From positions 17,240 through 81,239 of the forward strand of contig JAUNQI010000012.1 in the NCBI GenBank assembly GCA_030536255.1: a stretch of DNA of 64,000 nt. Direction: 5' to 3'. Numbering within the stretch: position 1 is the first letter of the stretch; every line of letters starts with the position of its first letter. The stretch is from Eubacteriales bacterium. GTDB taxonomy: Bacteria > Bacillota > Clostridia > Oscillospirales > Oscillospiraceae. The notes below the pieces were generated by a model. It saw only the letters and a program-made list of their open reading frames with translations. It was not told the origin of the DNA and ran no database searches. The position numbers and the translations under genes were made by a program. Below, piece after piece: positions 29,056-38,934 of this stretch.

Positions 29056-31185
29056 TCAGTTCAGAGAGGAAAACAGCTTTCGGATGAACCCCTCATGACG
29101 GGGATCATTTTCTTCCGGAACAGGATCCCGGCGCTCTTCTGTGATCACCGCATCCGAATCAGAGGGCATCGATGAAAACAGCTGAACAGAAGCCGCGGGA
29201 ATATCCGCAAAAGGACCGGGAAGAACATCCGCTCCGCGGTGTGACCCGAAATAGTCCGAATTGAAGGTGATGGGTGTTCCGTCGGGATTCTCAAAGGACT
29301 GCTCCGGCTCAAAAGCTTTGCCGAGAGTATCTGTGCTGATCATTCCCGCCCGGAAGCTGCCAATGATCTCATAAATATTTGTCCGGAGCACGGGGTTTCC
29401 GTCATTCTCATCAAGCTCCACAAAAATACTGCCCTCCGCGTCAGAAAGGCAATTCTTCTCACCCTTCCAGGCCTGTGCTCCCGCCAGATAGACATTGCCG
29501 TCAGACCACACGGGAAGTGAGCGGAAATGCGCCGGCTCAAGCTTCTTCATATCCGGCGTGTCATTGGTCAGGTCAAACTGAGAAGCCCACTCATCATAGG
29601 AGGGATACCCGTCAAAAACGTGCGTTCCCACTTTTCTGTTTTCGCTGAAGCTTTTATCTGCTTCACTGTCGCTGAGTACGGTAACATCTTCAGAAGGCCA
29701 CTTCTGAACAAAGATATTGTTGTAGAAGCGGTCATCTCCGTGAAGGATCGTCATAAATCCCATAACTTCCGTACAGTGCGGCATATGATACGGAGTATAG
29801 CGCTGACGAAGGACGCCTTCCACAACACTGTCGGTTCCGGAACCGACGGACGTAAAGGACCCGCAAATCAGATTGTGTACCATGGCAACGCCCTCAGTCG
29901 CCATTCTCAGAGAAACATCAGAGAGCAGAATGTTGTTATCGATCAGCGTAGGACCGTGACCCACTTCTACGAAAATATCCTGACTCATCATCCCGCCTCG
30001 CAGGATCTTCGCGAACGGCGGCTTCTGATTATCATGAAGCAGATTCTGCGTAATGCGGGTACCCTGTGCCTCCCAGTCCGTCCAGATTCCCATGGTGCAG
30101 TGATGGATATGGTTGCGCCGCATGATCACGTCGATCGCCGCATGCATTTTGATCCCAGCGATCTCTGCCCCGCCCAGCTCCATCATGTTATTGATATGAT
30201 GGATATGATTGTCTTCGATGATGCTGAAAACTCCGCCCATTCTGCCGATTATTCCACCCTGCTCACAGTGGTGGATATTGTTTCGGCGGATAATATGGCT
30301 GCCGACATTTGCCTTTGTCCAGCCGTGATACTGTCCGCGGCAGACTGCGTCGCGCTCCATCTGTGTCGGACTCTTCACATGTTTATAAGTAAAATAATGC
30401 TCATTTTCCGAATCCAGATATTTCCCGAGACTAATCCCCGCGCATTTGCTGTTGCTGATATCGCAATCCTCAATGATCCAGCCGCGCGACCAGTGCGGGC
30501 CGATCATTCCGTCCTGAAACGCCGCGGGAGGTGCCCAGGTTGCAGCTGCCTTGCATATCGTAAAACCGCTGACAGTAATGCAATTTATCCCTGTCTTTGA
30601 AGGCATAAAGCATTCCCGTCGAACATTGATCTCCACTCTTTCCTGATTCGGATCCCTGCCCTGAAAGTTCGCATACAAAACGGTTGTACCGCCGTCCTGC
30701 TCGGAATACCACTTAAACACGGACTCTTCCGGTACCCAGGAGCATTCATACACCTCACCTGCCAAACATTCCTCAAGGGAAGCGGCTTCATAGAGCATCA
30801 TATCATTCAGATAAACAGCGCCGGTATGCTTTGTGCGCCCGGCAAAGTACCAGTCTCCGTAAACATAGGTGGTATACGGATTATAGCTTCCGAAGATCCC
30901 GTTATCCACCCTTGCCGTCCAGACATTATCCTGATAATGCTCCCAGTTTCTGATTTCCTCGGCTCCCGTGATCACTGCCCCGAGAGGCACCTCACTGATA
31001 TAGGTTATGCGGTTTTCATCCGTTCCCCCGCACGCAGGATCCACATATTCCCGGTATACTCCGGGAGCTACGGATATCACATCTCCCGGGCGCGCCGCTT
31101 TCGCCGCAGCATTTATCGTTTTGAACGGAGCTGCCTCCGTTCCGTTTCCTTCACGGAATGCTTTCGTATTGACATATAACTTCAT
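29056..31185 (-). CDS. Right-handed parallel beta-helix protein, probable carbohydrate-active enzyme
   Basis: A 709-residue protein. The N-terminus (MKLYVNTKAFREGNGTEAAP, then FKTINAAAKAARPGD) is the entry to a pectate-lyase-like beta-helix, and the middle carries helix-coil repeats rich in HIxxNNIHHC-like turns (about 270-480). There is no signal peptide, so it appears intracellular, unlike most polysaccharide lyases; it may act on imported oligosaccharides. Related beta-helix enzymes include GH141-type families, but I cannot assign a family or substrate. Its start overlaps the YczE-like gene stop by 4 nt. Confidence 0.75.
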   Translation of the reverse strand: MKLYVNTKAFREGNGTEAAPFKTINAAAKAARPGDVISVAPGVYREYVDPACGGTDENRITYISEVPLGAVITGAEEIRNWEHYQDNVWTARVDNGIFGSYNPYTTYVYGDWYFAGRTKHTGAVYLNDMMLYEAASLEECLAGEVYECSWVPEESVFKWYSEQDGGTTVLYANFQGRDPNQERVEINVRRECFMPSKTGINCITVSGFTICKAAATWAPPAAFQDGMIGPHWSRGWIIEDCDISNSKCAGISLGKYLDSENEHYFTYKHVKSPTQMERDAVCRGQYHGWTKANVGSHIIRRNNIHHCEQGGIIGRMGGVFSIIEDNHIHHINNMMELGGAEIAGIKMHAAIDVIMRRNHIHHCTMGIWTDWEAQGTRITQNLLHDNQKPPFAKILRGGMMSQDIFVEVGHGPTLIDNNILLSDVSLRMATEGVAMVHNLICGSFTSVGSGTDSVVEGVLRQRYTPYHMPHCTEVMGFMTILHGDDRFYNNIFVQKWPSEDVTVLSDSEADKSFSENRKVGTHVFDGYPSYDEWASQFDLTNDTPDMKKLEPAHFRSLPVWSDGNVYLAGAQAWKGEKNCLSDAEGSIFVELDENDGNPVLRTNIYEIIGSFRAGMISTDTLGKAFEPEQSFENPDGTPITFNSDYFGSHRGADVLPGPFADIPAASVQLFSSMPSDSDAVITEERRDPVPEENDPRHEGFIRKLFSSLN

Positions 31186-31889
31186 TTTTCTTCTCCCCTG
31201 CCACGATTTTTTATTGCTCCGAAAAGGATCTTCCCCGATTCCGGTATACTCTGATGACGGACGGATTCCGCATTAAAACCGACCGTATAAAACGCGAACT
31301 GCATGATCGGACCAAATCCGAAAGCACAAATCAGCGTTCCGATCCCAACTTTTCCGCCCAGAAGCCATCCGACAAAAGTGACCAGGCAGAGGATTGCAAT
31401 GCTCACCGCTCCGATTGGGAGCTTCATCAGCCTCTTTTTCAGCCCGACAAGAAGCGTATCCCTCGGACCGCATCCAAGCCCTGAGCTCATGTAGAAAAAC
31501 AGAGTATAGCCTTCAATCACGAGCCCTGCAATCATCATGAGGATACTTAGAAACAGGTTTTTCGGAACAGGAAGGATATCGATATAATTAAAAAAGTCCA
31601 CGGATTTTCCGACGACGATCGCGTCGATTATCATTGAAATACCGATCGGCTCGTGCAGAAGGATATCGATCAGCAAAACAGCAAAGGATACTGCAATCGA
31701 CGCATTTCCGTAGAGGATCCCAAAAGTATTTGACAGTCCCAGATTAAATACATCCCACGGACCGGCACCGATATTCGCATGAATTGTAAGATAAACGCCC
31801 AGGCCGTTAAAGAAAAGACTTACAGCTGCCAGAAGTGAATGGATCAGTATGGATCCGGCTGTTTTATTATCAGAGAGTCTGCTGCCCAT
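31182..31889 (-). CDS. YczE/YitT-like integral membrane protein
   Basis: A 235-residue protein with five to six hydrophobic helices; the GLGVYLTIHANIGAGPWDVF and SGLGCGPRDTL motifs are those of the YczE/YyaS/YitT group, whose role is unclear. It is coupled to the beta-helix gene by an ATGA overlap, an association that suggests a transport or envelope role in the same pathway (inference). Confidence 0.75.
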   Translation of the reverse strand: MGSRLSDNKTAGSILIHSLLAAVSLFFNGLGVYLTIHANIGAGPWDVFNLGLSNTFGILYGNASIAVSFAVLLIDILLHEPIGISMIIDAIVVGKSVDFFNYIDILPVPKNLFLSILMMIAGLVIEGYTLFFYMSSGLGCGPRDTLLVGLKKRLMKLPIGAVSIAILCLVTFVGWLLGGKVGIGTLICAFGFGPIMQFAFYTVGFNAESVRHQSIPESGKILFGAIKNRGRGEEK

Positions 31890-31939
31890 TTTTTCGTCTT
31901 TCTAAAATCTGAAATCAGTATTTCATAAAATATAAGCAA

Positions 31940-33520
31940 TTACATTGAATAGCTCTTCATCTGATCAATGATCAGCTTTCCGACGGTATCGGCAAAGAAT
32001 GAAAAGTCACGGATCCGGACAAAATCCTGACCGTAAACCATTTTTGCGGCCGGAAGATCCTCATCCTCGCCGGTAAAAATACAAAGGACCGAAATTCCTT
32101 CCGCCCGCAGGCGCCGGACCTCATGAGCCGTATCGGTAAGCGCTCTGAGCTCATCATAGCTGACACCGGGATCTCTCTCGTCTTTTCTGATCTTGACAAC
32201 ATCCAGCGGCTTCACATCCGAAAGGATGATCAGCATTTTATGCTCGCATGAATTCCGGGATATCAGTTCTCCGGCTGCTCTGAGAGCTAGGCCGTCTCTG
32301 TTGCAGCCCTCGGTATAATAATCAAAAATACCGGTGTTATCCCCGCCGGACGAATAGTCATTGTAAAGGCGCATGACGGTGAAGCCGCTCATTGAGCAGT
32401 AGCTCATCACCCTGCAGGGGACACGGCATCTTGAAAGCGCCTCGGAAACAATATATGCCTGAGAGGATACTTTTTCTGCTCTGCTGAACTGCGAATGTGA
32501 CGCATCCAGAAGAATATCCACACTCATATCTCCGGCGTTCTCATTCATTATTTTTGAGAAGACCTTCTCATCACCAAGTCTTGCTGCTCTCCATGCCAGC
32601 GCCGGATCAACGGAACCGGAAGCAGCCTTTCTTTTCGCCGGCTGCATATGCAGAAGAACGGAGTTCATAATATTCGTGCTCAGCTTTGCGATAAGAAGCC
32701 TGTTCTGCAGCAGGTTTTTCTGATAATATGCACGGTTATTGGCGATCAGCTCCGCCTGACGCTTTCTCTGGTGCAGTTCAAAAGTACTGTAGATCCCGTG
32801 AAGCTCACAGACCTCTCCCCGGGTATAGAAAAGATGCGTGAATTTATGATTCCCGGTGCAGAGCTGCTTTTCCAGCTGAGCAATTCGCTCCGGAGGATAA
32901 ATCGATTTCCCGAACTTTGTCTCGAGGAATTCGCGAAGCTCCGATTCATTCAGCTTTGTATTGAGAGAAAAATCTCCGTTCCAGATCGCAACATCGCCGT
33001 TATAGAGGTCCTTCTCATGAATGACAACTCTGCCTCTCTGCAGAAAGCTGTCGACCGTCATCCTTCTGAGCCGAGGCAGGCGGAATTTCAGCCGCATTTT
33101 CCCGTCACCGTACAGCCCGAAGTGCTCATAGAAAAACTGTCTGGCCGTGTCTACGATCTCGTCTGTCGTCATGTCCGGACGGAACTTCAGCTCCGTTTCC
33201 ACCGGCTCGGGACGGATCCTCTCCAGAACAGGCCGTCCGCTCAGCTCCGTCTGAAACAAAACCGGCTCAACCGCATTCCAGAAGATAGCTTCATAGACGG
33301 CGGCATTTTTATACTTATCCAGCATGGCAAACAGCTTTTCAAGCTTCGCATACTCAAAGTGATGCCGGGCAGATCCGTAGATGATATTCCAGTAGATGTC
33401 AACGTCACCGTCGCTGTTATAGGCCTTAAAATCCGGAGTAAAGGAATAATCCCTGGCACAGTTCCATATGATATTGTCCGCACGTCTTTTCCGGAGGTCC
33501 GTAATATTCTCATTCATCAT
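31940..33520 (-). CDS. VWA-domain protein partner of a MoxR-type ATPase
   Basis: A 526-residue protein. The C-terminal half (from about residue 330) is a von Willebrand A domain: DILLDASHSQF gives the DxSxS metal site, followed by a conserved Thr/Asp region at LIILSDVKPLD. The N-terminal 300 residues are not recognised. Pairs of VWA protein and MoxR AAA+ ATPase act as chaperones or metal-insertion machines; here the ATPase gene is 38 nt upstream. The client is not evident. Confidence 0.75.
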   Translation of the reverse strand: MMNENITDLRKRRADNIIWNCARDYSFTPDFKAYNSDGDVDIYWNIIYGSARHHFEYAKLEKLFAMLDKYKNAAVYEAIFWNAVEPVLFQTELSGRPVLERIRPEPVETELKFRPDMTTDEIVDTARQFFYEHFGLYGDGKMRLKFRLPRLRRMTVDSFLQRGRVVIHEKDLYNGDVAIWNGDFSLNTKLNESELREFLETKFGKSIYPPERIAQLEKQLCTGNHKFTHLFYTRGEVCELHGIYSTFELHQRKRQAELIANNRAYYQKNLLQNRLLIAKLSTNIMNSVLLHMQPAKRKAASGSVDPALAWRAARLGDEKVFSKIMNENAGDMSVDILLDASHSQFSRAEKVSSQAYIVSEALSRCRVPCRVMSYCSMSGFTVMRLYNDYSSGGDNTGIFDYYTEGCNRDGLALRAAGELISRNSCEHKMLIILSDVKPLDVVKIRKDERDPGVSYDELRALTDTAHEVRRLRAEGISVLCIFTGEDEDLPAAKMVYGQDFVRIRDFSFFADTVGKLIIDQMKSYSM

Positions 33521-33558
33521 GATTCTTCTTTATCCGAAGATGATACCCGGGTTCTCCG

Positions 33559-34539
33559 TTACCTGTTTCCGGAAGTAAAAAGCTGTTCTCCCGTCAGGCT
33601 GCCGTCAATTCTGGTGGAAACGATGTCTTCCACCAGTGTCCTCTCAAACTCATCGAAGCTCTTATTGATGATTGCTATGTTCAGCGCATCCCGCAGGGAA
33701 AGACCGTTATAGACGAGATTCACCGTTGCAAGAAGACCGCGGAGATCCAGCGCCTTCGTGGAGATCTCGGAGCTTTCACATTTCTTGCGGATCTCTCCGA
33801 AAAGGGCCGTGAGCTGGGAGGCATATTCCGGTTTCAGCGCAGGATACTGCTGAAGGAGAAGCTTTTCGAGGTCGGCTCCGGAAATCACCGGCATATTGAT
33901 GACCATAAACCGTGAGGCAAGAGCTTCATTCAGCTCTCTTGTTCCCGCATAGCCGTAGTTCATAGTGGCAATAAACCGGGTTGAGGGTGCAAGACGGATC
34001 CGGCTGTATCCGGGAACATCAATGATCCGGCGGAAGTCCAGCGTAGCATGAAGAACCGCAAGCGACTCATTCTTCGCCATGTTGATCTCATCAAGAACTC
34101 CGAACCCTCCGGCCTCGGCGCAGGCATAAATAGGTCCTTTTCTGAAAGAGACCTCACCGTTTTTAAAGGTATCGGTTCCGATCAGGCTCGAGGCATCGGT
34201 ATTCAGATAGAAGGAAATATCCCATTCCGGTCTTCTAAAAACAGCGGAAAGATTCTCTGCAAAAACGTTTTTTCCGGTCGCCTTCGGTCCGACAAGAAGA
34301 ATGTTTTCTCCGGAAAGGATGGCCGTGATCGCCAGTTCCCAGATCTCTTTGCCGTAATACTTAAATTTCGGGGAAGGAATTCTGATTTCCTCACTTTCAG
34401 CAACAGGATAATCTTTCCGGTATTGCTCTATACGGGCGATCAGCTGCTGATCTATGCCCTCTTCTCTTAAAAAATCAAGCATATCTCTTAATCCTCTCAT
34501 TCCAATAAAATGTTTTGATGCAAGTTTATTTTTATTCAC
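33559..34539 (-). CDS. MoxR-type AAA+ ATPase
   Basis: A AAA+ ATPase of up to 326 residues with Walker A GPKATGKN near residue 91, Walker B GVLDEINM, and a sensor-1 region FIATMNYGYAGTRELNEAL with arginine-finger residues (ASRFM). It is first of the two-gene unit with the VWA protein. The given start is a GTG without a clear ribosome-binding site; an ATG at 34482 with GAGG upstream is an equally likely start and would remove 19 residues. Confidence 0.8.
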   Translation of the reverse strand: MNKNKLASKHFIGMRGLRDMLDFLREEGIDQQLIARIEQYRKDYPVAESEEIRIPSPKFKYYGKEIWELAITAILSGENILLVGPKATGKNVFAENLSAVFRRPEWDISFYLNTDASSLIGTDTFKNGEVSFRKGPIYACAEAGGFGVLDEINMAKNESLAVLHATLDFRRIIDVPGYSRIRLAPSTRFIATMNYGYAGTRELNEALASRFMVINMPVISGADLEKLLLQQYPALKPEYASQLTALFGEIRKKCESSEISTKALDLRGLLATVNLVYNGLSLRDALNIAIINKSFDEFERTLVEDIVSTRIDGSLTGEQLFTSGNR

Positions 34540-34681
34540 TCAATTTGTCAAGTACGATGTGTATACGGCAAGCTTGCTGCTGCAATTATATATTATTCGC
34601 GGAGCATGGCTTTCACTGGAAAAGCTTTCTGATTTCTGCCTGGTATCATCATAATATCTGATAATACTCCTATCAGTTTAA

Positions 34682-34722
34682 AAAGGACAGGAACAACTCG
34701 AATCTCGGGTCATTCCTGTCCT
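34682..34722 (-). terminator. Terminator at the end of the sugar/DhaK operon
   Basis: Arms near 34682-34693 and 34713-34722 form a 10-bp stem with further pairing inside; T-rich sequence follows on both strands. It lies just after the last dhaL gene. The rest of 34540-34750 shows no gene. Confidence 0.65.
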
Positions 34723-34750
34723 GATTTTAATTCTGTGAGAACTGCTCTGA

Positions 34751-35395
34751 TCAGATCTTCTGAAGGTAGTTCGCCATTCCTTCGATCATATAGAGTCCGG
34801 CACAGGCGCCCTGGTCACGCTGGCCTGCCGCTGCTGCTTTATGAACAGCAGCCTTGCCGAATTTTGGCTCCATATTTCTCGTTTCCTCTGTTCCCTCTTC
34901 CGCGCCCTGAAGAGCCACGGCAGCAGCTGCTCCGATCTCCATCGAGGGGTCAGCTTCCAGTGCAGCTTTCAGCTTTTCCGCCGCTGCGGAAACAGAATCC
35001 AGAACCGTTCTGTCGCCGCGGGCACATTTTCCGCGTTTCGCAATTCCTTCGGCAAAAGCTTCCAGATAACGGAGAAGTCCGTTTGCATCCATTGTGCTGA
35101 GGTCGGAAATTGCCTTTCCGGCATTCATCAGGCCGGAGGACATCAGCGTACCCATCGTTGAAGGAACAACAGACGACATCTTCATACCGGCCTTTGCAAT
35201 CTTTTTTCCGAAGTTCTCTTCCTGAATCTCATCCAGAAGGCCGGGCAGAGCGGAAAAACCCTTTTTCATGGTCAGGCCAAGGTCTCCGTCTCCCATTTTT
35301 GCATCCATCTCACACAGTTCATCCGCATGAGCGGTAATGTTCTCCGCTACTGCATCGAACATTCCTTTCAGCTTTGAAATATCAAACTCTTTCAT
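34751..35395 (-). CDS. dhaL: DhaL-type ATP-binding subunit of a dihydroxyacetone-family kinase (set 1)
   Basis: A 214-residue all-helical DhaL subunit. The metal/ADP-binding motif is MGDGDLGLTM (residues 34-43), with Leu where PTS-type DhaL has His, as in ATP-dependent relatives. No DhaM phosphocarrier gene is present, so ATP rather than PEP is the likely phosphate donor. It follows its DhaK partner by 14 nt and ends the operon. Confidence 0.88.
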   Translation of the reverse strand: MKEFDISKLKGMFDAVAENITAHADELCEMDAKMGDGDLGLTMKKGFSALPGLLDEIQEENFGKKIAKAGMKMSSVVPSTMGTLMSSGLMNAGKAISDLSTMDANGLLRYLEAFAEGIAKRGKCARGDRTVLDSVSAAAEKLKAALEADPSMEIGAAAAVALQGAEEGTEETRNMEPKFGKAAVHKAAAAGQRDQGACAGLYMIEGMANYLQKI

Positions 35396-35409
35396 GCAGA
35401 AGCCTCGGA

Positions 35410-36396
35410 TCAGTTCATACGGATGAACGGAGTCTTTACAGGATAGTCGAGATAGGACTTCAGTTCATCATCCAGCTTGCAGATCGTAATGGATGCGCCC
35501 GCCATTTCCATGGAGGTGGCATATTCGCCGACGTAAACATGCGAGGTCTTGATTCCCTTGCTGTGGAGGATATCAAGAACATTACCGCAGAGAATATACT
35601 GCTCCTCAACGGAGGTCGCGCCGAGGCCGTTGATCAGAACAGAAACCTCTTCGCCTTCCGCTACAGGCATATCTCCCAGCAGAGTATTCAGAGACTCTTC
35701 CGCGATTTCCGCAGCCGTCTTGATAGGGCCGTTCCAGATGCCGGGCTCTCCGTGAATTCCCATACCCATTGCCATCTCGTTCTCTTCCAGCGTGAAATTG
35801 GGCTTGCCGATCTCCGGGATAATGCAAGGAGTCAGAGCAAAGCCTACCGTGCGGGCATTGTCCCCGGCTTTTTTCGCTGCGTTGTAAACCTCTTCGAGGC
35901 TACCCATCATTGCAGCTTTGGCACCGGCTGCCTTGTACATATAGAAAATACCTGCAACACCGCGCCGAACTTCGGGAGCACCGGAATTTACATCATCGGC
36001 ACCGACAAGGGACATCGTCTGAATATCGTCCATGTCGCACATCTCAGCAGCCATATCGAAGTTCATAATGTCTCCGGTATAATTTCCGTAGAGATAAAGG
36101 ATGCCGGCTCCGGCTTCAACTTCCTTGGAGATCTCATAGATCTGCTCCGCGGAAGGAGACTGGAAAACGCTTCCGACACCGCAGCCATCAAGCAGACCTT
36201 CACCGACGTAGCCCAGGAAAAGGGGCAGATGGCCGGTTCCACCGCCAGTGATAATGGCAACCTTTCCGGGTACCTTTTTGGCGGTACAGTAGCATCTCAG
36301 ATCATCTGCAGCATACTTTACTTCACTGTGAGCGGCATATATGCCCTTCAGCATATCATCGGTATAGCTTTCCGGCTTATTGAGTATTTTTTTCAT
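35410..36396 (-). CDS. dhaK: DhaK-type substrate-binding subunit, dihydroxyacetone-family kinase (set 1)
   Basis: A 328-residue DhaK subunit. The family's key residues are in place: His56 in GGGTGHLP, Asp109 in YGNYTGDIMNF and His215 in MGMGIHGEPG, the last being the histidine that forms a covalent bond with the ketone substrate. It should phosphorylate dihydroxyacetone or a related ketose (tetrulose or branched ketose). It lies between the class II aldolase and dhaL set 1. Confidence 0.92.
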   Translation of the reverse strand: MKKILNKPESYTDDMLKGIYAAHSEVKYAADDLRCYCTAKKVPGKVAIITGGGTGHLPLFLGYVGEGLLDGCGVGSVFQSPSAEQIYEISKEVEAGAGILYLYGNYTGDIMNFDMAAEMCDMDDIQTMSLVGADDVNSGAPEVRRGVAGIFYMYKAAGAKAAMMGSLEEVYNAAKKAGDNARTVGFALTPCIIPEIGKPNFTLEENEMAMGMGIHGEPGIWNGPIKTAAEIAEESLNTLLGDMPVAEGEEVSVLINGLGATSVEEQYILCGNVLDILHSKGIKTSHVYVGEYATSMEMAGASITICKLDDELKSYLDYPVKTPFIRMN

Positions 36397-36486
36397 TTTC
36401 TATTCCCTTTCTTCATTTGAATGATATGAAAGGAACCGAACGGATCCCGTCCGCTCAGTCCCCTTTATCAGATAACGCAGTATCTG

Positions 36487-37338
36487 TCAAAGAGTCAGAG
36501 AGGACAGATCCAGCTTGTTGTAAACGTATTCTGTCAGATCTTCCTGCGCAGCAGTCGGGAAGTCGAACATATTGTCGGTGGTCTCCGCATTGCAGTATTT
36601 CTTTGCGCTGAGGAGATAGTTATAGAACAGCTCTGTTCCAACATTGAGCTTATTGATGCCGCGGGTAAAGGCGACCTTCAGCTGGTCATCCGGGATTCCG
36701 CTGCCGCCGTGAAGGACCAGAGGAGCATCCGTCGTGGCATTGATTTCAGAAAGTCTTTCAAGATCCAGATGGGGGGTCTTCTTATAGAAGCCATGAGCGC
36801 TGCCGATTGCAATTGCAAGAGAGGTGCAGCCGCTTTCCTCAACAAACCGTGCCGCGGTCTCGGGCTTGGTATAAAGATCCTCATCGTCCTGATCCTTGGC
36901 ATTGTCGGCAAATCCTACATGACCCAGCTCCGCCTCAACATCAACGCCAAATGCTTTTGCAACATGAACGACTTCCTTGGTATTCTTCAGATTTTCTTCC
37001 GGAGTGAGCATGGAGCCGTCATACATAACCGAATTGAAGCCGGATTCCATTGCGGTGATCAGAAGATTGAAATCTGTGCAGTGGTCAAGATGAATGCCCA
37101 CAGGAATCTTCACTTTTTCAGCAAGCTCTCTCACCATCGGGCCATATATTCTCGGTGAGGTCCACTTCATAAAAGTGGCATGTCTGGGATCCAGCATGCA
37201 GAGGACCGGCTTGTTTGCCTTTTCTGCACCCTGAAGAACAGCACTGATCATATTAAAGTCCGAGCAGTTAAACGCAAGAACCGCTGTGTTTGCCTTGTCC
37301 GCCATTTCCAGGATAGTTTTTACTTTCTCGATTGCCAT
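36487..37338 (-). CDS. Class II ketose-bisphosphate aldolase family protein
   Basis: A 283-residue zinc-dependent aldolase (FbaA/GatY/KbaY type). Motifs are IPVGIHLDHCTDF (catalytic Asp, zinc-binding His), VEAELGHVGF, AIAIGSAHGFYK and PLVLHGGSGIPDDQL. It would cleave a ketose phosphate to dihydroxyacetone phosphate and an aldehyde. Its position among two DhaK/DhaL sets and a sugar importer suggests it acts on the phosphorylated product of those kinases rather than in general glycolysis (inference). Confidence 0.9.
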   Translation of the reverse strand: MAIEKVKTILEMADKANTAVLAFNCSDFNMISAVLQGAEKANKPVLCMLDPRHATFMKWTSPRIYGPMVRELAEKVKIPVGIHLDHCTDFNLLITAMESGFNSVMYDGSMLTPEENLKNTKEVVHVAKAFGVDVEAELGHVGFADNAKDQDDEDLYTKPETAARFVEESGCTSLAIAIGSAHGFYKKTPHLDLERLSEINATTDAPLVLHGGSGIPDDQLKVAFTRGINKLNVGTELFYNYLLSAKKYCNAETTDNMFDFPTAAQEDLTEYVYNKLDLSSLTL

Positions 37339-37360
37339 AAAAAAAGCCTCTTTTCTTATC

Positions 37361-38023
37361 TTACATTCCGCTGCGCATCAATTCGGCGTATCGGATGTAT
37401 ATACCTTTAAAAATTAATGAAACAGATACCGCTCCGGGGTCCGGAATATTCAGCGCAGCCGACTCAAAGTGACGCGATCTCCCGATTCCGGGCATCATCT
37501 GCGCACTGGCTTCTGCTCCGGCTTCCGATGCATCCATCCCCGCTCGGAGGACTTCACAGATTCCGTCTCCGGCGGCTGCTGCTTCTGTCATTGCATCCGC
37601 TGCAGGCTGAAGCGCGTCCACCATTGTCTTCTGACCGGGCTTTGCTTTGCCTCTTCTCCGAATCTCCGAGCAGCCAGCTGAGAAAAATTCCGCAAGCTCG
37701 GAAGCCGTCAGCTCCGTTTTACCCTTCAGAATGTCGATCCCGCCGATAAACATCGTACAGAAAATGACCCCTGACGCACCGCCCATCTGACGGAGAAGCG
37801 TAATCCCGGATTCCCGGAAGAAGCTGTAGAAATCATCAAAATTTGTTTCCTTCAGCATTGTCTTCAGAGCGGAAAACCCGGCTTTCATGCCGATTCCGTG
37901 ATCTCCGTCACCGATCTGCAGATCGAGCTTTGTCAGCATCGGTTCTCCGTCAATGATCTGATCCGAAGCGCTGATCAGCAGCTGCCGCATTTCCTCAATC
38001 GTTATTATACTCTTATTCATCAT
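37361..38023 (-). CDS. DhaL-type kinase subunit (set 2)
   Basis: A 220-residue second DhaL with the full motif IGDGDHGIGM (residues 37-46) and a GGASGVIFCTMF segment. The His in this motif is the form seen in many PTS-type DhaL proteins, unlike set 1. It overlaps the second DhaK by 4 nt. Sequence similarity to set 1 is low, so the sets are old paralogues rather than a recent duplication. Confidence 0.85.
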   Translation of the reverse strand: MMNKSIITIEEMRQLLISASDQIIDGEPMLTKLDLQIGDGDHGIGMKAGFSALKTMLKETNFDDFYSFFRESGITLLRQMGGASGVIFCTMFIGGIDILKGKTELTASELAEFFSAGCSEIRRRGKAKPGQKTMVDALQPAADAMTEAAAAGDGICEVLRAGMDASEAGAEASAQMMPGIGRSRHFESAALNIPDPGAVSVSLIFKGIYIRYAELMRSGM

Positions 38024-38934
38024 ATTACAAAACTGTCAGCAAAAATTTTTTTCTCCATATGCTTCTGCATTTCCGCATCGGCACACAGAATCGAAAAATC
38101 ACATCCGTAAACCGCCTGATTGAACAGATAACCTCCGACAGATATTGCAAAAGGATATCCCATTCTTTCAAAATAATCCGCAGCGATCCCGGCCATCCGG
38201 CAGCTGTCGAAGTGGCTGATATTCTCCATCCTGTTGATCAGCAGATAGAGCTTTTCATCCTCCCTCGGCTGCAGCTCATTGAGCACATATTCCAGCGCAA
38301 TCTCCACAGCATTTTGGATATCAATGTTCTTTTCCGTGCGGATCCCCGGTTCTCCGGAAGTTCCGACACCGTAAAAAACTTCTTTGGTATCCAGATTTAC
38401 GTGCATACTCAGACTGCCCAGTCTCTCATTGGCATAGCGCAGCTTGGCCGCACACTCCTCCAGAGACATTCCGCTCTGTGCCAGACCGGATGCGAGCTTT
38501 GTAATCATGGTCATGCCGATCCTGCCGTTGCGCTCACTGTGAGGATACTTTCCCGCCATCGCAGTATCGTCCGTCAGAATGATCTGCTCTGTCCGGATTC
38601 CGTCCATTCTCAAAAGATCCTGGGCAAGATCATTGTTCAGGTAGTCCCCCATGAAATTATTGTAGATCAGCAGAGCCCCGTGCTCTCCCGCCATATACTT
38701 TGCCGTTTCATAAATCAGATAGGCATTCGGCGCGCTGTGTGGTCCACCGACGATCGCCGCATCGGCAAGACCGTCCCACACGAAGCCGTGCAGGAATGGG
38801 CCGTCCGCCGATCCTCCACTGATAATTACAGCAGGAGCACTGAAATCAAAGTTCCTGCGCATAAGCGCAGCGCTTCCGCATTCTCCCCGGAATTTTTTCC
38901 ACATTTCGGGATGCAGGCGCAGCATGCCATCCAT
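38020..38934 (-). CDS. Divergent DhaK-like subunit lacking both active-site histidines (set 2)
   Basis: At least 304 residues, clearly DhaK-like (GALLIYNNFMGDYLNNDLA with the conserved Asp; VGTSGEPGIR). The His56 region reads GGSADGPF (40-47) and the covalent-histidine motif reads GTSGEPG (191-197), so both catalytic histidines are missing. It may be regulatory, may bind another substrate, or be inactive. DhaK-like sequence continues upstream of this ATG (INWIPDDISYYSSIG), back to an ATT at 38979 with GGAGTGA just before it, suggesting a non-canonical start and 319 residues. Confidence 0.75.
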   Translation of the reverse strand: MDGMLRLHPEMWKKFRGECGSAALMRRNFDFSAPAVIISGGSADGPFLHGFVWDGLADAAIVGGPHSAPNAYLIYETAKYMAGEHGALLIYNNFMGDYLNNDLAQDLLRMDGIRTEQIILTDDTAMAGKYPHSERNGRIGMTMITKLASGLAQSGMSLEECAAKLRYANERLGSLSMHVNLDTKEVFYGVGTSGEPGIRTEKNIDIQNAVEIALEYVLNELQPREDEKLYLLINRMENISHFDSCRMAGIAADYFERMGYPFAISVGGYLFNQAVYGCDFSILCADAEMQKHMEKKIFADSFVI

